From: Pelosinus sp. IPA-1
Lineage (GTDB): Bacteria; Bacillota; Negativicutes; DSM-13327
Reading direction: 5' to 3'
DNA length: 64,000 nucleotides
NCBI RefSeq assembly: GCF_030269905.1
Contig: NZ_BSVC01000001.1
Coordinates: 620,001 to 684,000, forward strand
Numbering within the stretch: the first letter of the stretch is position 1; each line of letters starts with the position of its first letter. Positions 34,667 through 46,283 of this stretch are shown here, piece by piece. The notes below the pieces were generated by a model. The model ran no database searches and was not told the DNA's origin. It worked only from the letters and a program-made list of their open reading frames with translations. The translations under genes and the position numbers were made by a program.

Positions 34667-35078
34667 ACATTCTTCTGTGCTCACCTAGGGGGTTGGACGA
34701 AGGACTCTAAAATAGCCTATACTCATTAAAAGGACTTGATTCAAATGAGTTATACTCAATCTGAATTATAGTCTTACTTATCCAAACTTAGCCGCCCTAA
34801 ATTTTCATGAAATAAGATGAATTTCGTAGAGCGGATTATACCGGGTAAAAGGCCATAGCTGTATTTTTACAGTTGTGGCCTTTTTTTATTATGGGATCGG
34901 AAAGAGGAAGGTTTTCTTAGCTTTAAAAGTTAATCTTTATGCCGTTGCAGGAATTTTGTCAATCAGCGCGAATTTTAATAAAAGAACTCACAATATTGTT
35001 TTTATGCGGGATAAAACATAAAAATTGTCTTGTGTTTTGTAGATTTTTAGATGTCTTTCACATACGGAGGTGTTAAAT
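34667..35078. other. Intergenic region between rbsB and amidase gene
   Basis: 412 bp. It holds a dyad around 34793-34838 (CCGC.CTA.AATTTTCAT with ATGAATTT.TAG.GCGG) and the strong terminator at 34847-34887. I looked for a known riboswitch before the amidase gene and saw none. Confidence 0.5.
34847..34887 (+). terminator. Terminator of the ribose operon
   Basis: AAAAGGCCATAGCTGT-ATTTTT-ACAGTTGTGGCC with T7. Confidence 0.9.
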
Positions 35079-36236
35079 TTGCGTCGATTTCGCTCTATAT
35101 TTCTAAGCCTGCTTTTATTTATGATGTTTTTTGTACCTCAAATAAGCATGGCAGAAACGTTGGATAATAATGTACCTGACGCCAGGCCGGCTGCTAGCGT
35201 ACCTATATTGAAATCAGCTATTTCATTGCCAGTGGCTGGGGCTGCTACGACAAATCAGCTAAACAGTGCTCGTTGGTTGGTGCATAAAGATGCTGTAGAG
35301 GGAACCAGCAAGTTACGACTGGTGATTGATACAAGTGATCCAGTAATAGTTAGTAGTACTTTAGATGGAAATGGCCCACAGTTAGTTCTTGATATAAAAG
35401 GTGCGGTAGTGGGCGATTTAGATGATTCCATCACTTTAGACGGTCAAATTGCTGAAAAAGTTAGGTTTATCAAAAAAGATGGTAATAATAGTCAGGCCAT
35501 TGTGGACTTACCTGCTATGATTGATGATGGTGATTATAAAGTATTTACTTTGAAGAGTGATACTGCTAATAAGAAATCTTTTCGTGTTGTAGTGGATATT
35601 AATAAACCTGTACCTAAGGTAGTATACAACTTTACTCCTGGTCTAAGGAACAAGGTAATTGTCATTGATCCTGGCCATGGCGGCAGTGATCCTGGCGCAA
35701 TCGGTCCCAATAAAGTGCAAGAAAAGACAGTAACTTTGGGAGTTGCACAAAAGGTAAAAGCAATGTTAGAAAACGCGGGAGCCAAAGTATTGATGACTAG
35801 GCAGACCGATGTAGATGTATATGGACCGAATGCTAGTGCAGTGGACGAACTAAAAGCAAGAACGATCGTTGCAAATAATAATAAAGCAGATGTTTTTGTC
35901 AGCATACACATTAATGCCTTTTCCAATCCAACAGTAGGTGGCACGGCTACCTATTATTATCAGAAAAGCAATTATGACGCTTTGTTAGCAACTTGCATTC
36001 AAGATGGTTTGGTGGCAACGGGTGGTCTTCAAGACCGAGGTACTTATCCTGCAGGATTTTATGTAATAAAACGTACTACAATGCCGTCAATACTAGCGGA
36101 GCTTGGTTTTATTTCCAATCCTGCCGAAGAAAAATTATTGAGTACATATCAGTTCCAGCAACAAATGGCGCAAGGAATTGTTCAAGGATTGGACAAGTTC
36201 TTTAGTCAGGCCGCTAAAAGGGGAGGTGGCTTATAA
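35079..36236 (+). CDS. N-acetylmuramoyl-L-alanine amidase with AMIN domain
   Basis: 385 residues. Signal peptide 'FRSIFLSLLLFMMFFVPQISMAE', an AMIN-like beta domain at roughly 65-175, and an Amidase_3 domain from about 195: zinc motif 'VIDPGHGGSDPGAIGPN', 'VSIHINAFSNP', catalytic Glu in 'PSILAELGFISNPAEEK'. It cleaves the amide bond between MurNAc and the peptide. TTG 35079 is preferred (GGAGG at 35066-35070); GTG 35070 overlaps the SD. It overlaps the GerMN gene by 1 nt. Confidence 0.88.
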   Translation: MRRFRSIFLSLLLFMMFFVPQISMAETLDNNVPDARPAASVPILKSAISLPVAGAATTNQLNSARWLVHKDAVEGTSKLRLVIDTSDPVIVSSTLDGNGPQLVLDIKGAVVGDLDDSITLDGQIAEKVRFIKKDGNNSQAIVDLPAMIDDGDYKVFTLKSDTANKKSFRVVVDINKPVPKVVYNFTPGLRNKVIVIDPGHGGSDPGAIGPNKVQEKTVTLGVAQKVKAMLENAGAKVLMTRQTDVDVYGPNASAVDELKARTIVANNNKADVFVSIHINAFSNPTVGGTATYYYQKSNYDALLATCIQDGLVATGGLQDRGTYPAGFYVIKRTTMPSILAELGFISNPAEEKLLSTYQFQQQMAQGIVQGLDKFFSQAAKRGGGL

Positions 36237-36820
36237 TGTTTCCTAAGAGAATATTTCTAGTTGTTATGTTACTTCTTATGACAGTGATGCTAGGCGGGTG
36301 TGATAATACAACTCAACAGCCACCAGTTCCTTTGCAAAATGAAAACCCACAGCAGCAAGCTGCGCCAATAGAGGGAGCTACTGTTACACCTTCTTCAGTG
36401 GGACAAGATACGATGAAGATGACAGTATATTATGCAACCAAGGATGCGCTAAATTTAGTCGGGGAGCAGTATGTCGTTCCAAAAAACACTCATCCAGCGC
36501 AAACTGCGATGGAGCTATTAGTGGCTGGAACAAAGAACCCAGAATTGATTTCTGTAATTCCTGCTGGTACCAAATTACGAAATATTTCGGTGAAAGACCA
36601 TATTGCTTATGCTGATTTCAGTGATCAATTAGTAAAAAATAACAAGGGCGGTTCAGCATCCGAGATCTTACTAGTAGCCTCCATAGTGAATACGTTGACT
36701 GAGTTTCATGACATAAAAAAAGTGCAAATTATGGTAGAGGGTAAAAAGATCGATACCATATCGGGGCATATGGATATTGGAGAACCTTTAAGTCGTTCTG
36801 AAAAAATTATAAAAAAGTAA
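36236..36820 (+). CDS. GerMN-domain lipoprotein
   Basis: 194 residues. The lipobox 'VMLGGC' ends a signal peptide, a Pro/Gln-rich linker follows, and then one GerMN domain ('KMTVYYATKDALNLVGEQYVVPKNTHPAQTAMELLVAGTKN', 'IPAGTKLRNISVKDHIAYADFSDQLVKN'). GerM-type proteins occur in sporulation and germination and in cell-wall remodelling. It is translationally coupled to the amidase upstream (TAATG), so both probably act in the envelope together. Confidence 0.85.
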   Translation: MFPKRIFLVVMLLLMTVMLGGCDNTTQQPPVPLQNENPQQQAAPIEGATVTPSSVGQDTMKMTVYYATKDALNLVGEQYVVPKNTHPAQTAMELLVAGTKNPELISVIPAGTKLRNISVKDHIAYADFSDQLVKNNKGGSASEILLVASIVNTLTEFHDIKKVQIMVEGKKIDTISGHMDIGEPLSRSEKIIKK

Positions 36821-36847
36821 TATTTAGATAGCGAAAAAAGCGTGAGT

Positions 36848-36881
36848 AACAGCAGTAGTCTGATTTCAGATTACTGCTGTT
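36848..36881 (+). terminator. Hairpin after GerMN gene
   Basis: AACAGCAGTAGTCTGA and TCAGATTACTGCTGTT arms; no real T tract, so weak as a terminator. Confidence 0.5.
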
Positions 36882-37034
36882 GCCTATATACAAGAATGGT
36901 GCATTAAAAACTTAGATAAATGGTGATGATAATAGGTAAGCTTTAAAATTCGGGGAGAATAATAAAAAGATGCAGGAATTTTTTACTATTAAGCAGAATC
37001 GTTATATATTTATACTGGTTGGGTGGTGACTAAA

Positions 37035-38030
37035 ATGGAGCTGAAGCAATTAGGGGAATTTGCCTTAATTGATCTAATAAAGAAAGATACAATTAAAAAT
37101 AAGGGGAATGTTGTGTTAGGAATTGGTGATGATGCAGCTGCCCTTTTGCCAAGTCCTGGTCAATTGCAATTAGTAACAACAGACATGTTAGTAGAGCAAG
37201 TTCACTTTGACTTACGTACAACCACCCCTCGGCAGCTAGGATATAAGGCCATCGCTGTAAATTTAAGCGATATTGCTGCAATGGGCGGAAGCCCTAGACA
37301 TGTAGTTGTATCGATTGCTTTACCCAAGCATTTGTCGGTAGATTTTGTCGTTGCGTTATATGAGGGTGCGAAAGAAATTTGCGAGGAATTTAACGTTAAT
37401 ATTGTGGGTGGCGATACTGTAGCAAGCCCTCAAGGGCTCATTATTAATGTAACTGCAATGGGAGAAGTAGCGCCAGAAAAACTGCAAAAACGATCAGGAG
37501 CCAGTGTGGGAGAGCTGCTTGTAGTGACTGGCACCCTTGGTGACTCAGGCTGTGGATTAGATCTTTTGCAAAAAAAAGAATGGAAAAAGTACGATTTCTT
37601 TATGCCATTAGTAACAAAGCATTTAGTACCGTTACCTCAGGTAGAAGCAGGTGGAAAATTAGCCTCTTTCGGGACAACCAGCATGAATGATATTAGTGAT
37701 GGTTTGGCAAGTGAAGTAAATGAGATTGCTAAAGCTAGTCAGGTAGGAATGAGAATCTATAAAGATAAGATTCCATTATCTTCTGAATTGAGAGATGCAT
37801 CATCTAGATTGGATAAATCTGGGATTAAATATGCTTTGTATGGTGGTGAAGATTATCAGCTAGTCTTTACCATTTCATCTGAGAATTTTAAATTACTATC
37901 GCAAGGTAGTGATAGGTTAAACCTAACGGTTATTGGTGAAGTGGTTGAAGAACAGCAAGGGGTGAGACTTGTTTCTGAGGATGGCAAAGAAACTCTGTTA
38001 GAACCAAAGGGATACAATCATTTCCGTTAA
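37035..38030 (+). CDS. thiL: Thiamine-monophosphate kinase
   Basis: 331 residues. 'LGEFALIDLIKKD', 'GIGDDAAALLPSPGQLQLVTTDMLVEQVHF' and 'NLSDIAAMGG' are ThiL motifs (PurM-like ATP-grasp dimer). It phosphorylates TMP to TPP. ATG 37035 is preferred over GTG 37023. It heads the thiL-tsaE-tsaB-rimI-tsaD string, a common Firmicute order. Confidence 0.94.
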   Translation: MELKQLGEFALIDLIKKDTIKNKGNVVLGIGDDAAALLPSPGQLQLVTTDMLVEQVHFDLRTTTPRQLGYKAIAVNLSDIAAMGGSPRHVVVSIALPKHLSVDFVVALYEGAKEICEEFNVNIVGGDTVASPQGLIINVTAMGEVAPEKLQKRSGASVGELLVVTGTLGDSGCGLDLLQKKEWKKYDFFMPLVTKHLVPLPQVEAGGKLASFGTTSMNDISDGLASEVNEIAKASQVGMRIYKDKIPLSSELRDASSRLDKSGIKYALYGGEDYQLVFTISSENFKLLSQGSDRLNLTVIGEVVEEQQGVRLVSEDGKETLLEPKGYNHFR

Positions 38031-38058
38031 GCGAGGTAATTAGGAGGAACAATTTCTT

Positions 38059-38550
38059 ATGTTAGAATTTAAAACAACCTCGCCTGAGGAAACCTTTGCA
38101 TTTGGGCAATGTTTAGCAAAGGTATTATCGGCGGGACAGGTAGTATGTTTAGTAGGGGATTTAGGAGCAGGAAAAACTCTATTGGTACAAGGACTGGCAG
38201 CTGGATTAGATATACAGGATGCCATAAATAGTCCAACTTTTACTATTTTGAATGTATATGAAGCCAAGTTTCCTGTATATCATTTTGATTTATATCGATT
38301 AGAGGATGCAGAAGAATTATATGATATTGGATTCTATGAATACACAGAGGGTGATGGTCTTTCCATTATCGAATGGCCAGACAAATTCCCAGATCAATTG
38401 CCTGACGAATATTTATGGATTGAAATAAATTCGGATTTTGTAAATAATGGCGGTAAGGTAAATGAGCGGGTGATTCGTATTTCTGCTCTTGGTACTGCTT
38501 ATGAACACATTTGTGAGGAGCTGAAACAGATATGCCCATTCTTGCCCTAG
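38059..38550 (+). CDS. tsaE: tRNA t6A threonylcarbamoyl complex ATPase TsaE
   Basis: 163 residues. The P-loop is 'GDLGAGKTLLVQGLAAGL', with 'SPTFTILNVYEAKFPVYHFDLYRL' and 'LSIIEWPDKF'. TsaE supports TsaB-TsaD in making t6A37 on ANN-decoding tRNAs. It overlaps tsaB by 19 nt, closely coupled. Confidence 0.93.
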   Translation: MLEFKTTSPEETFAFGQCLAKVLSAGQVVCLVGDLGAGKTLLVQGLAAGLDIQDAINSPTFTILNVYEAKFPVYHFDLYRLEDAEELYDIGFYEYTEGDGLSIIEWPDKFPDQLPDEYLWIEINSDFVNNGGKVNERVIRISALGTAYEHICEELKQICPFLP

Positions 38551-39239
38551 ACACAGCTACCTTAGTATCCAGTGTCGCTTTGGCGACAAATGATACATTG
38601 TTAGCAGAGATTACATTACAAACAAAAAAAACGCACTCAGAATTACTAATGCCTCATATAGTCAAACTACTAGATATGGCAGAAGTAGGAAAGAGTGATA
38701 TTAAAGCAGTTGCTGTTAGTATTGGCCCAGGGTCCTTTACTGGCCTGAGAATTGGTTTATCAACGGCGAAAACCCTGGCTTATGCTTTGAATATTCCTCT
38801 TGTAGGGGTGCCAACTTTGTCTGCGATGGCCTATGGTTGTCCAGTACCAGGTGTGATTTTAGCTCCTATGCTTGACGCACAAAAAGGCAATGTATACCAG
38901 GCATTATTTGAATGGCAGCAGGGTGAGCTAAAGGAAATTGAACCTGCAATTGTAATCCATGTAGATGACGCATTGGAAAAATTAAGCCAGCTGGATCGTC
39001 CCGTTATTTTACTTGGAGAATCCGCTGTGATGTATAGAGAAAAAATAAAGCAGATAGGGAAAAATTTAATAATAGCAGCACCTCATATTATTATTCAACG
39101 AGCAAGCAGCGTGGCTGGCTTAGGTCATAAATTAATAGCACAAGGCATACAGCATGATGTTATGAATTTGGAACCTGTATATGTTAGACGTTCAGAAGCT
39201 GAGGTGTTGTGGGAACGTCGTCATGGAATCACAGTATGA
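38532..39239 (+). CDS. tsaB: t6A biosynthesis protein TsaB
   Basis: 235 residues. 'MPILALDTATLVSSVALA' and 'VSIGPGSFTGLRIGLSTAKTLAYALNIPLVGVPTL' identify TsaB, the inactive TsaD paralogue that scaffolds the complex. It overlaps rimI by 4 nt (ATGA). Confidence 0.93.
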   Translation: MPILALDTATLVSSVALATNDTLLAEITLQTKKTHSELLMPHIVKLLDMAEVGKSDIKAVAVSIGPGSFTGLRIGLSTAKTLAYALNIPLVGVPTLSAMAYGCPVPGVILAPMLDAQKGNVYQALFEWQQGELKEIEPAIVIHVDDALEKLSQLDRPVILLGESAVMYREKIKQIGKNLIIAAPHIIIQRASSVAGLGHKLIAQGIQHDVMNLEPVYVRRSEAEVLWERRHGITV

Positions 39240-39682
39240 ATTCAATTTCCATAAGACGTATGAATGCCTTAGATATTGATGGTGTACTCTTTGTGGAACA
39301 GCAGTCATTTACTACACCTTGGTCACGTGAGGGATTTGTTAATGAAATAAACAATGATTTATCCTATTACTTAGTAATGGTTGAAGCAGGTCAGATTATT
39401 GGATATGCGGGTATGTGGCTCATTGTTGATGAAGCGCATGTTACCAATGTGGCAGTTTTACCAACACATCGAGGGAGAAAACTCGGAGAACAGTTAATGA
39501 CTGCTCTTATTGAGCATGCTAAAAAACGGGGAGCCCTTCGAATGACACTAGAGGTGCGTGCATCAAATGAGGTTGCTCAAAATCTGTATGGGAAATTCGG
39601 TTTTGTGCCCCAAGGGAGAAGGCGTAATTACTATGTTGAGACAAAAGAAGATGCAATTATTATGTGGTGCGATTTCCCGTAA
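39236..39682 (+). CDS. rimI: Ribosomal-protein-S18-alanine N-acetyltransferase
   Basis: 148 residues, GNAT fold: 'VTNVAVLPTHRGRKLGEQLMTALIEHAKKRGA' (acetyl-CoA site) and 'VRASNEVAQNLYGKFGFVPQGRRRNYY', the RimI signature. It acetylates the N-terminal Ala of S18. It is encoded between tsaB and tsaD as usual. Confidence 0.92.
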   Translation: MNSISIRRMNALDIDGVLFVEQQSFTTPWSREGFVNEINNDLSYYLVMVEAGQIIGYAGMWLIVDEAHVTNVAVLPTHRGRKLGEQLMTALIEHAKKRGALRMTLEVRASNEVAQNLYGKFGFVPQGRRRNYYVETKEDAIIMWCDFP

Positions 39683-39804
39683 AAAAAGAGCCACTTGCGT
39701 GGCTAATAGGGTGATTGATGATACTTACAATATGTAGCAGATAATAAAAGTGTGACAATACTTTTAGATTGTGTCAGATAGAAGAAAAGATGGAGGCCAT
39801 TGTT

Positions 39805-40845
39805 TTGGAAAAAATGCAAGAAAATCACAAACCTTGTTTAACACTGGCTTTAGAAACCAGTTGTGACGAAACATCCGCAGCCGTAGTGGCTGATGGGCGT
39901 GTAATTTTATCAAATGTCATTTCCTCTCAAGTACCAGTACATCAAAAATATGGAGGGGTAGTTCCGGAGATTGCCTCTCGTAAACATATCGAAAATGTGA
40001 TTCCTGTAGTTGACCAAGCTTTGCGTGACGCAGGTGTAACATTTAACGATATTTCAGCTATCGGTGTTACTTATGGTCCAGGTTTAGTCGGAGCTTTGCT
40101 GGTTGGCGTGTCCGTTGCCAAAGCCTTATCTTTTGCGACAGGTATCCCATTAGTTGGGGTCAACCATTTAGAAGGGCATATTTTTGCTAATTTTTTAGCT
40201 CATACTAAGTTAGAGCCACCTTTTATGGCCTTGGTTGTATCAGGAGGACACACTTCCTTAGTGCATGTCAAAGGGTATAACGAGTTCGAATTGTTAGGTC
40301 AAACCCGAGATGATGCTGCGGGTGAAGCCTTTGATAAAGTAGCAAGAGTTATGAAGCTGCCTTACCCAGGGGGGCCTTACATTGATCGTTTAGCCCTGAC
40401 AGGTAATCCAGAAGCCATTGCTTTTCCAAGGGCTTTACCTGGAAAAGATAGTTTTGAATTTAGTTTTAGCGGATTAAAGTCAGCAGTACTTAATTATTTG
40501 AATAGTGCTGCTCAAAAAGAGGAAGAAATCAACAAGGCAGATGTAGCTGCTAGCTTTCAAGCTGCCATAGTAGATGTATTAATCAGCAAGAGTTTGCAAG
40601 CAGCAACGAATTGTGGTGTAAAACAAATCGTCTTGGCCGGAGGAGTAGCTGCTAATAGCAGTCTTAAAGCGAAAATGGAAAGTGCATGCCAAAAGGCGGG
40701 CTTTTCTTTATATTTCCCAGATATCATTTTATGTACAGATAATGCGGCAATGATTGCTTGTCGGGCCTATTATCAACATCTCGTTGGAGATTATGCGGAC
40801 TTACACTTGAATGCAAAGCCTTCTCTAAAATTAGGTAACCGGTAA
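39805..40845 (+). CDS. tsaD: tRNA N6-adenosine threonylcarbamoyltransferase TsaD
   Basis: 346 residues. '[15 protein letters not shown]', the metal motif 'HLEGHIFA' (HxxxH), '[13 protein letters not shown]' and '[16 protein letters not shown]' are TsaD hallmarks. It transfers the threonylcarbamoyl group to A37 of tRNA. TTG 39805 is chosen (GGAGG 8 nt upstream); the longer GTG start at 39769 is not supported by an SD. Confidence 0.94.
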   Translation: MEKMQENHKPCLTLALETSCDETSAAVVADGRVILSNVISSQVPVHQKYGGVVPEIASRKHIENVIPVVDQALRDAGVTFNDISAIGVTYGPGLVGALLVGVSVAKALSFATGIPLVGVNHLEGHIFANFLAHTKLEPPFMALVVSGGHTSLVHVKGYNEFELLGQTRDDAAGEAFDKVARVMKLPYPGGPYIDRLALTGNPEAIAFPRALPGKDSFEFSFSGLKSAVLNYLNSAAQKEEEINKADVAASFQAAIVDVLISKSLQAATNCGVKQIVLAGGVAANSSLKAKMESACQKAGFSLYFPDIILCTDNAAMIACRAYYQHLVGDYADLHLNAKPSLKLGNR

Positions 40846-40964
40846 AGGGTTTCCATTACATAAAAGAAAGCGCCCGTAACCAGTAACAAGGAATTTTTAA
40901 GGAATAAGTGGAATAAGTATTTATAGTATTTTACATACAGTAGTTAGAATAGATGGAGGTACAT

Positions 40965-42386
40965 ATGGGAGTGGCTGGAGATGTTTGTCGGAAAATAACT
41001 GCATTAGCCCCTGCGCAAATAGCAGTATTAGATAATATTTGTGCAGTGTTAGGACTGGCGAGTGATCTAGCTCATGCTCAGGTTACCTTATATGCTAAGG
41101 CACGAAATGAAAATTTCCTGGTGATTGCTGCCCAGGTAAAGCCAAATACTAGCTTTGTACAACACAAGCCGAATTTACTTGGGAGTACTGTTTATGCTTC
41201 TGAAGAGCCGCTTATTTGGCGCAGCATTTCCAAAGGTGAGGCAATTCATGGGCAACGTGAATGGGCACTTGGCATGTGGATGGAAATGCAAGTCTATCCT
41301 GTACGGGATGCAAGTGGTAACGTAATTGCAGCGATCAGTTTTGAAACCAGTTTGGAAGAATCTCATATGGAAGGTCATCAATTGCTTGTAGAGACTGCTC
41401 AACTATTGCTGTCAACAGTGAAAATACCAAGCAGTAGTAAGTATTATCGATCTTTATCAGCGAGTGATGGTATTTTGATAATCAACGAACAAGGAAAGAT
41501 TGTTTTTGCTAACTCAACAGCGGAGAGTATTTATAAGGTTCTAGCTGTAGGGTGTATTGTCGGAAGGCGTATTTATGATCGTCAGGCCAATATGGGATTA
41601 GCCCAGAAGGCGATAACCGTGCAAGAACCTTGTGAGACTGAATTAACTGCTGGAAATATGATTTTAGTACAAAGGGCCATTCCTATTGTCGTTAACCGGG
41701 TAAGTGTCTGTACAGTGATGATTTTGACAGATGTTACCGAATTAAAAAAGAAAGAAAAAGAGTTACTAATAAAATCTGCAGTCATTCAGGAAATACATCA
41801 TCGAGTAAAAAACAATTTACAAACCATTGCCAGTTTGTTAAGGTTACAAGCAAGACGTACCAAATCACAAGAAGTAAAAGCAGCTTTAAGGGAAAGCGTA
41901 AACCGTATTTCCAGTATATCTGTTGTTCATGAATTTTTATCACAGCAAGATGCAGAGTTTATTGATGTGGCAGAAGTCGCAAAAAATATTCTCGATTTAG
42001 TCATACAAAACATGCTGGAACCCGATTTCAACTTGCAAACTATTTTCAATGGGGAAACAGTAGTATTCCCTTCTGAACAAGCTAGTAGTTTGGCACTCGT
42101 CATCAATGAACTCATTCAAAATTCAATAGAACATGGTTTTATTGGCAGGCATGAAGGTATCATTGGGGTGGACATTACGACGATGGAAGACAAGTATAAA
42201 ATTGAAATATATGATAATGGTATTGGTATGCCACCAACATTTAATCCACAATTATCGAATAGTTTAGGATTGCAGATTGTACGCACTCTTATTGAAAGTG
42301 ATGTTGGCGGTAGTTTTGAAATGTATACAGATCAAGGTACCCATGCTTGTATTACCATTCCCCGTAAGGTGGAGGGAGGAGTTTGA
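40965..42386 (+). CDS. Cytosolic sensor histidine kinase (PdtaS/EutW type)
   Basis: 473 residues with no membrane helix. An N-terminal GAF-like H_kinase_N domain (about 1-145), a PAS domain (about 160-265), then a HisKA_2 dimer domain 'EIHHRVKNNLQTIASLLRLQARR' with the phospho-His and a HATPase_c domain ('LVINELIQNSIEHGF', 'DNGIGMP', 'SLGLQIVRTLIE'). This is the class that pairs with ANTAR response regulators (PdtaS-PdtaR, EutW-EutV). Start ATG 40965, GGAGG just before. The ligand is unknown; eut genes are not in the window. Confidence 0.88.
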   Translation: MGVAGDVCRKITALAPAQIAVLDNICAVLGLASDLAHAQVTLYAKARNENFLVIAAQVKPNTSFVQHKPNLLGSTVYASEEPLIWRSISKGEAIHGQREWALGMWMEMQVYPVRDASGNVIAAISFETSLEESHMEGHQLLVETAQLLLSTVKIPSSSKYYRSLSASDGILIINEQGKIVFANSTAESIYKVLAVGCIVGRRIYDRQANMGLAQKAITVQEPCETELTAGNMILVQRAIPIVVNRVSVCTVMILTDVTELKKKEKELLIKSAVIQEIHHRVKNNLQTIASLLRLQARRTKSQEVKAALRESVNRISSISVVHEFLSQQDAEFIDVAEVAKNILDLVIQNMLEPDFNLQTIFNGETVVFPSEQASSLALVINELIQNSIEHGFIGRHEGIIGVDITTMEDKYKIEIYDNGIGMPPTFNPQLSNSLGLQIVRTLIESDVGGSFEMYTDQGTHACITIPRKVEGGV

Positions 42387-42388
42387 AA

Positions 42389-42970
42389 ATGGAACCATTG
42401 CGGATTGTAATTGCAGATAATGAATCCATAATTCGAATGGATTTAAAGGAAATTCTAGAAGAGGCGGGTCATACAGTAGTAGCTGAAGCTTCTGATGGTT
42501 CACGGGCCGTTGATTTGGTCCGTCAATATAGACCTGATTTGGTTATCATGGATATTAAGATGCCAGAAATGGACGGTATTACAGCTGCCAAAATAATTTC
42601 TAACGAAAAACTTGCTCCAGTATTATTGCTTACAGCCTTTAGTCAAAAAGATATTGTAGAAAAGGCCAAAGATTCAGGGGTTTTGGCTTATTTAGTTAAG
42701 CCTGTGAAAGAAGTTAATTTATTCCCTGCAATGGAAATTGCTTTATCACGTTTTCAGGAATTTGCCGAATTAGAACAAGAATTAGAAAATGTAAAACAGT
42801 CCCTTGAGACTAGGAAGATTTTAGATCGTGCAAAAGGAATACTAATGGATGCATATAACTTGAGCGAAACAGAAGCATATAGGCGTATTCAACAGTATAG
42901 TATGAGTAAACGCAAAGCAATTAAAGATGTGGCTGAATCCATAGTGCAGGCAGCAACTAAGAGAAACTAA
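42389..42970 (+). CDS. ANTAR-domain response regulator (PdtaR/EutV type)
   Basis: 193 residues. The receiver domain has phospho-acceptor Asp in 'PDLVIMDIKMPEMDG', and 'LLTAFSQKD', 'YLVKPV'. A coiled-coil linker leads to a C-terminal ANTAR domain ('RKILDRAKGILMDAYNLSETEAYRRIQQYSMSKRKAIKDVAESIVQA'). ANTAR proteins bind paired RNA hairpins in leaders and prevent termination. Start ATG 42389 (GGAGGAG 8 nt upstream); the kinase stop is at 42384-42386. Targets lie outside what I can see. Confidence 0.9.
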   Translation: MEPLRIVIADNESIIRMDLKEILEEAGHTVVAEASDGSRAVDLVRQYRPDLVIMDIKMPEMDGITAAKIISNEKLAPVLLLTAFSQKDIVEKAKDSGVLAYLVKPVKEVNLFPAMEIALSRFQEFAELEQELENVKQSLETRKILDRAKGILMDAYNLSETEAYRRIQQYSMSKRKAIKDVAESIVQAATKRN

Positions 42971-43073
42971 AAGTAGAAAAGCAGGTAAATTTATATTTTT
43001 TTTAAAAAATACTGATTTTTACCATGAAAACACTTGCTTTTTCTTGCTGAATTTTATATCATAAATTATGTGA

Positions 43074-43428
<355 letters not shown>

Positions 43429-43440
43429 TAAAATTATTAA

Positions 43441-45105
<1,665 letters not shown>

Positions 45106-45622
45106 TATAAGCCTCAAACCCCTTTGCAGGAACGGGTTTGTCCGCTGAATTACACCAAATGCTAACATTTTGCTAACGTAAAAAAAAATTTTAGAGGCCT
45201 CGCATTAGTTGAGTAAACTTTTGTGCGGCCTCTTTTTTCATGTCCTTATTTCTGCTAGTATCCGATGTACAGTTTTTGGATCGGGTCTTTTTCATTTAAT
45301 CATACGATTCATCCAGTTTCATACTTTAGATAGAAAAAAGGACTACTTGGCTATAGGCAGTCCCTGCAATCACATGCGGAGCAGAAGTGTGGCATCCAAT
45401 ATAAACTATCTTCTTTATTTATTCTCTTATCCGACAGAAGAGTATTCCATCCTATCTAGTTATTTGGAAAAGATTACCTGAACTACATGCGCGTCCAGAC
45501 CTACATGTAGCCTATCAGTAACTGATGCTGCCAGTGGACACAATCTGGCTAAACTTGAACGTATATTAGGCTCTCCAGGAGCATATTATTCAATGCCGTA
45601 TAAAAATGAAGGAGGTATAATA
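45106..45622. other. Region between groEL and YmaF gene
   Basis: About 517 bp. It contains the first repeat tag, the groESL terminator and no convincing gene; a 90-codon open frame at 45209-45481 has no SD or recognisable content. I looked for integrase remnants and saw none. Confidence 0.5.
45193..45238 (+). terminator. Terminator of groESL
   Basis: AGAGGCCTCGCA and TGCGGCCTCT arms with a long loop and T6. Confidence 0.75.
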
Positions 45623-46003
45623 ATGGCTGAAGACAATAGGAAGAAACATGATTGGGATTGTGATTGTGAGTGCGAGTGTGAGTGCCCTCCAACCCAAACA
45701 CATGTACATGAATTTGAAGGAAGCGTCAAGATTGCTGAAGCGTCCACGGACCCCCATAACCATCGGTTTGCCGGGGTTTCAAGTGAAGTGATACCGTTTG
45801 AAAATAGTCATGTGCACGAATTATTTACAAAAACAGATTTTTACGAAGACCACCACCACGAAGTTGCAGTCAGGACTGGTCTCCCAATTGATGTAGGTAA
45901 TGGCAGACACGTGCATTTTAAAGCTGACATAACCACTGTGGCTGATGGGCACGTTCACGAATTCCAAATTGCTACCCTAATTCAAGACCCAATTGGCGAT
46001 TAA
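45623..46003 (+). CDS. YmaF family protein
   Basis: 126 residues. After an acidic Cys-rich N-terminus (DCDCECECECPP) come four spaced HxHEF-like repeats: 'THVHEFEGS', 'PHNHRFAGV', 'SHVHELFTKT', 'HHHEVAVRT', 'RHVHFKAD', 'GHVHEFQIAT'. This is the YmaF family, probably a metal-binding or coat-associated beta protein; function not established. ATG 45623 follows AAGGAGG. It is alone inside the repeat-bounded segment behind groEL, with its own terminator. Confidence 0.82.
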   Translation: MAEDNRKKHDWDCDCECECECPPTQTHVHEFEGSVKIAEASTDPHNHRFAGVSSEVIPFENSHVHELFTKTDFYEDHHHEVAVRTGLPIDVGNGRHVHFKADITTVADGHVHEFQIATLIQDPIGD

Positions 46004-46014
46004 CCTATTTATGG

Positions 46015-46046
46015 ATCAAAGCTCCGCTTATTTGTGGAGCTTTGAT
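46015..46046 (+). terminator. Terminator of YmaF gene
   Basis: ATCAAAGCTCC and GGAGCTTTGAT arms, 10-nt loop; a T-poor tail. Confidence 0.65.
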
Positions 46047-46173
46047 ATTTACTGAATATAGTAATAGTTCGTTTATCCACGCATCTTTAATGACCGTCGT
46101 TAAACAAGTTGCAAGGTAAAGAGTCGTAGGCGGCATGATGTACATCGAATGCTAACATTTTGCTAATGAATGT

Positions 46174-46218
46174 AGAAGTTGCTCGCAAGGTAGAATTTTG
46201 CGAGCAACTTCTTTTTTT
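46174..46218 (+). terminator. Strong terminator after second repeat tag
   Basis: GAAGTTGCTCGCAA and TTGCGAGCAACTTC arms, T7. It lies where the groESL terminator lies relative to the first repeat tag. Confidence 0.85.
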
Positions 46219-46283
46219 ATTTATCTTCATAAATTATCCTTTTATTGCATACATACTAATGTAGCGGCGGAAGGGGGACGGAT

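Noticed and set aside
34667-34846. Possible cyclic-di-AMP (ydaO-type) riboswitch before the amidase gene
   Set aside because: The conserved core motifs are absent; only a simple dyad and the rbs operon terminator are visible.
45209-45481. 90-codon ORF after groEL
   Set aside because: It starts inside the groESL terminator, has no SD and no recognisable sequence.
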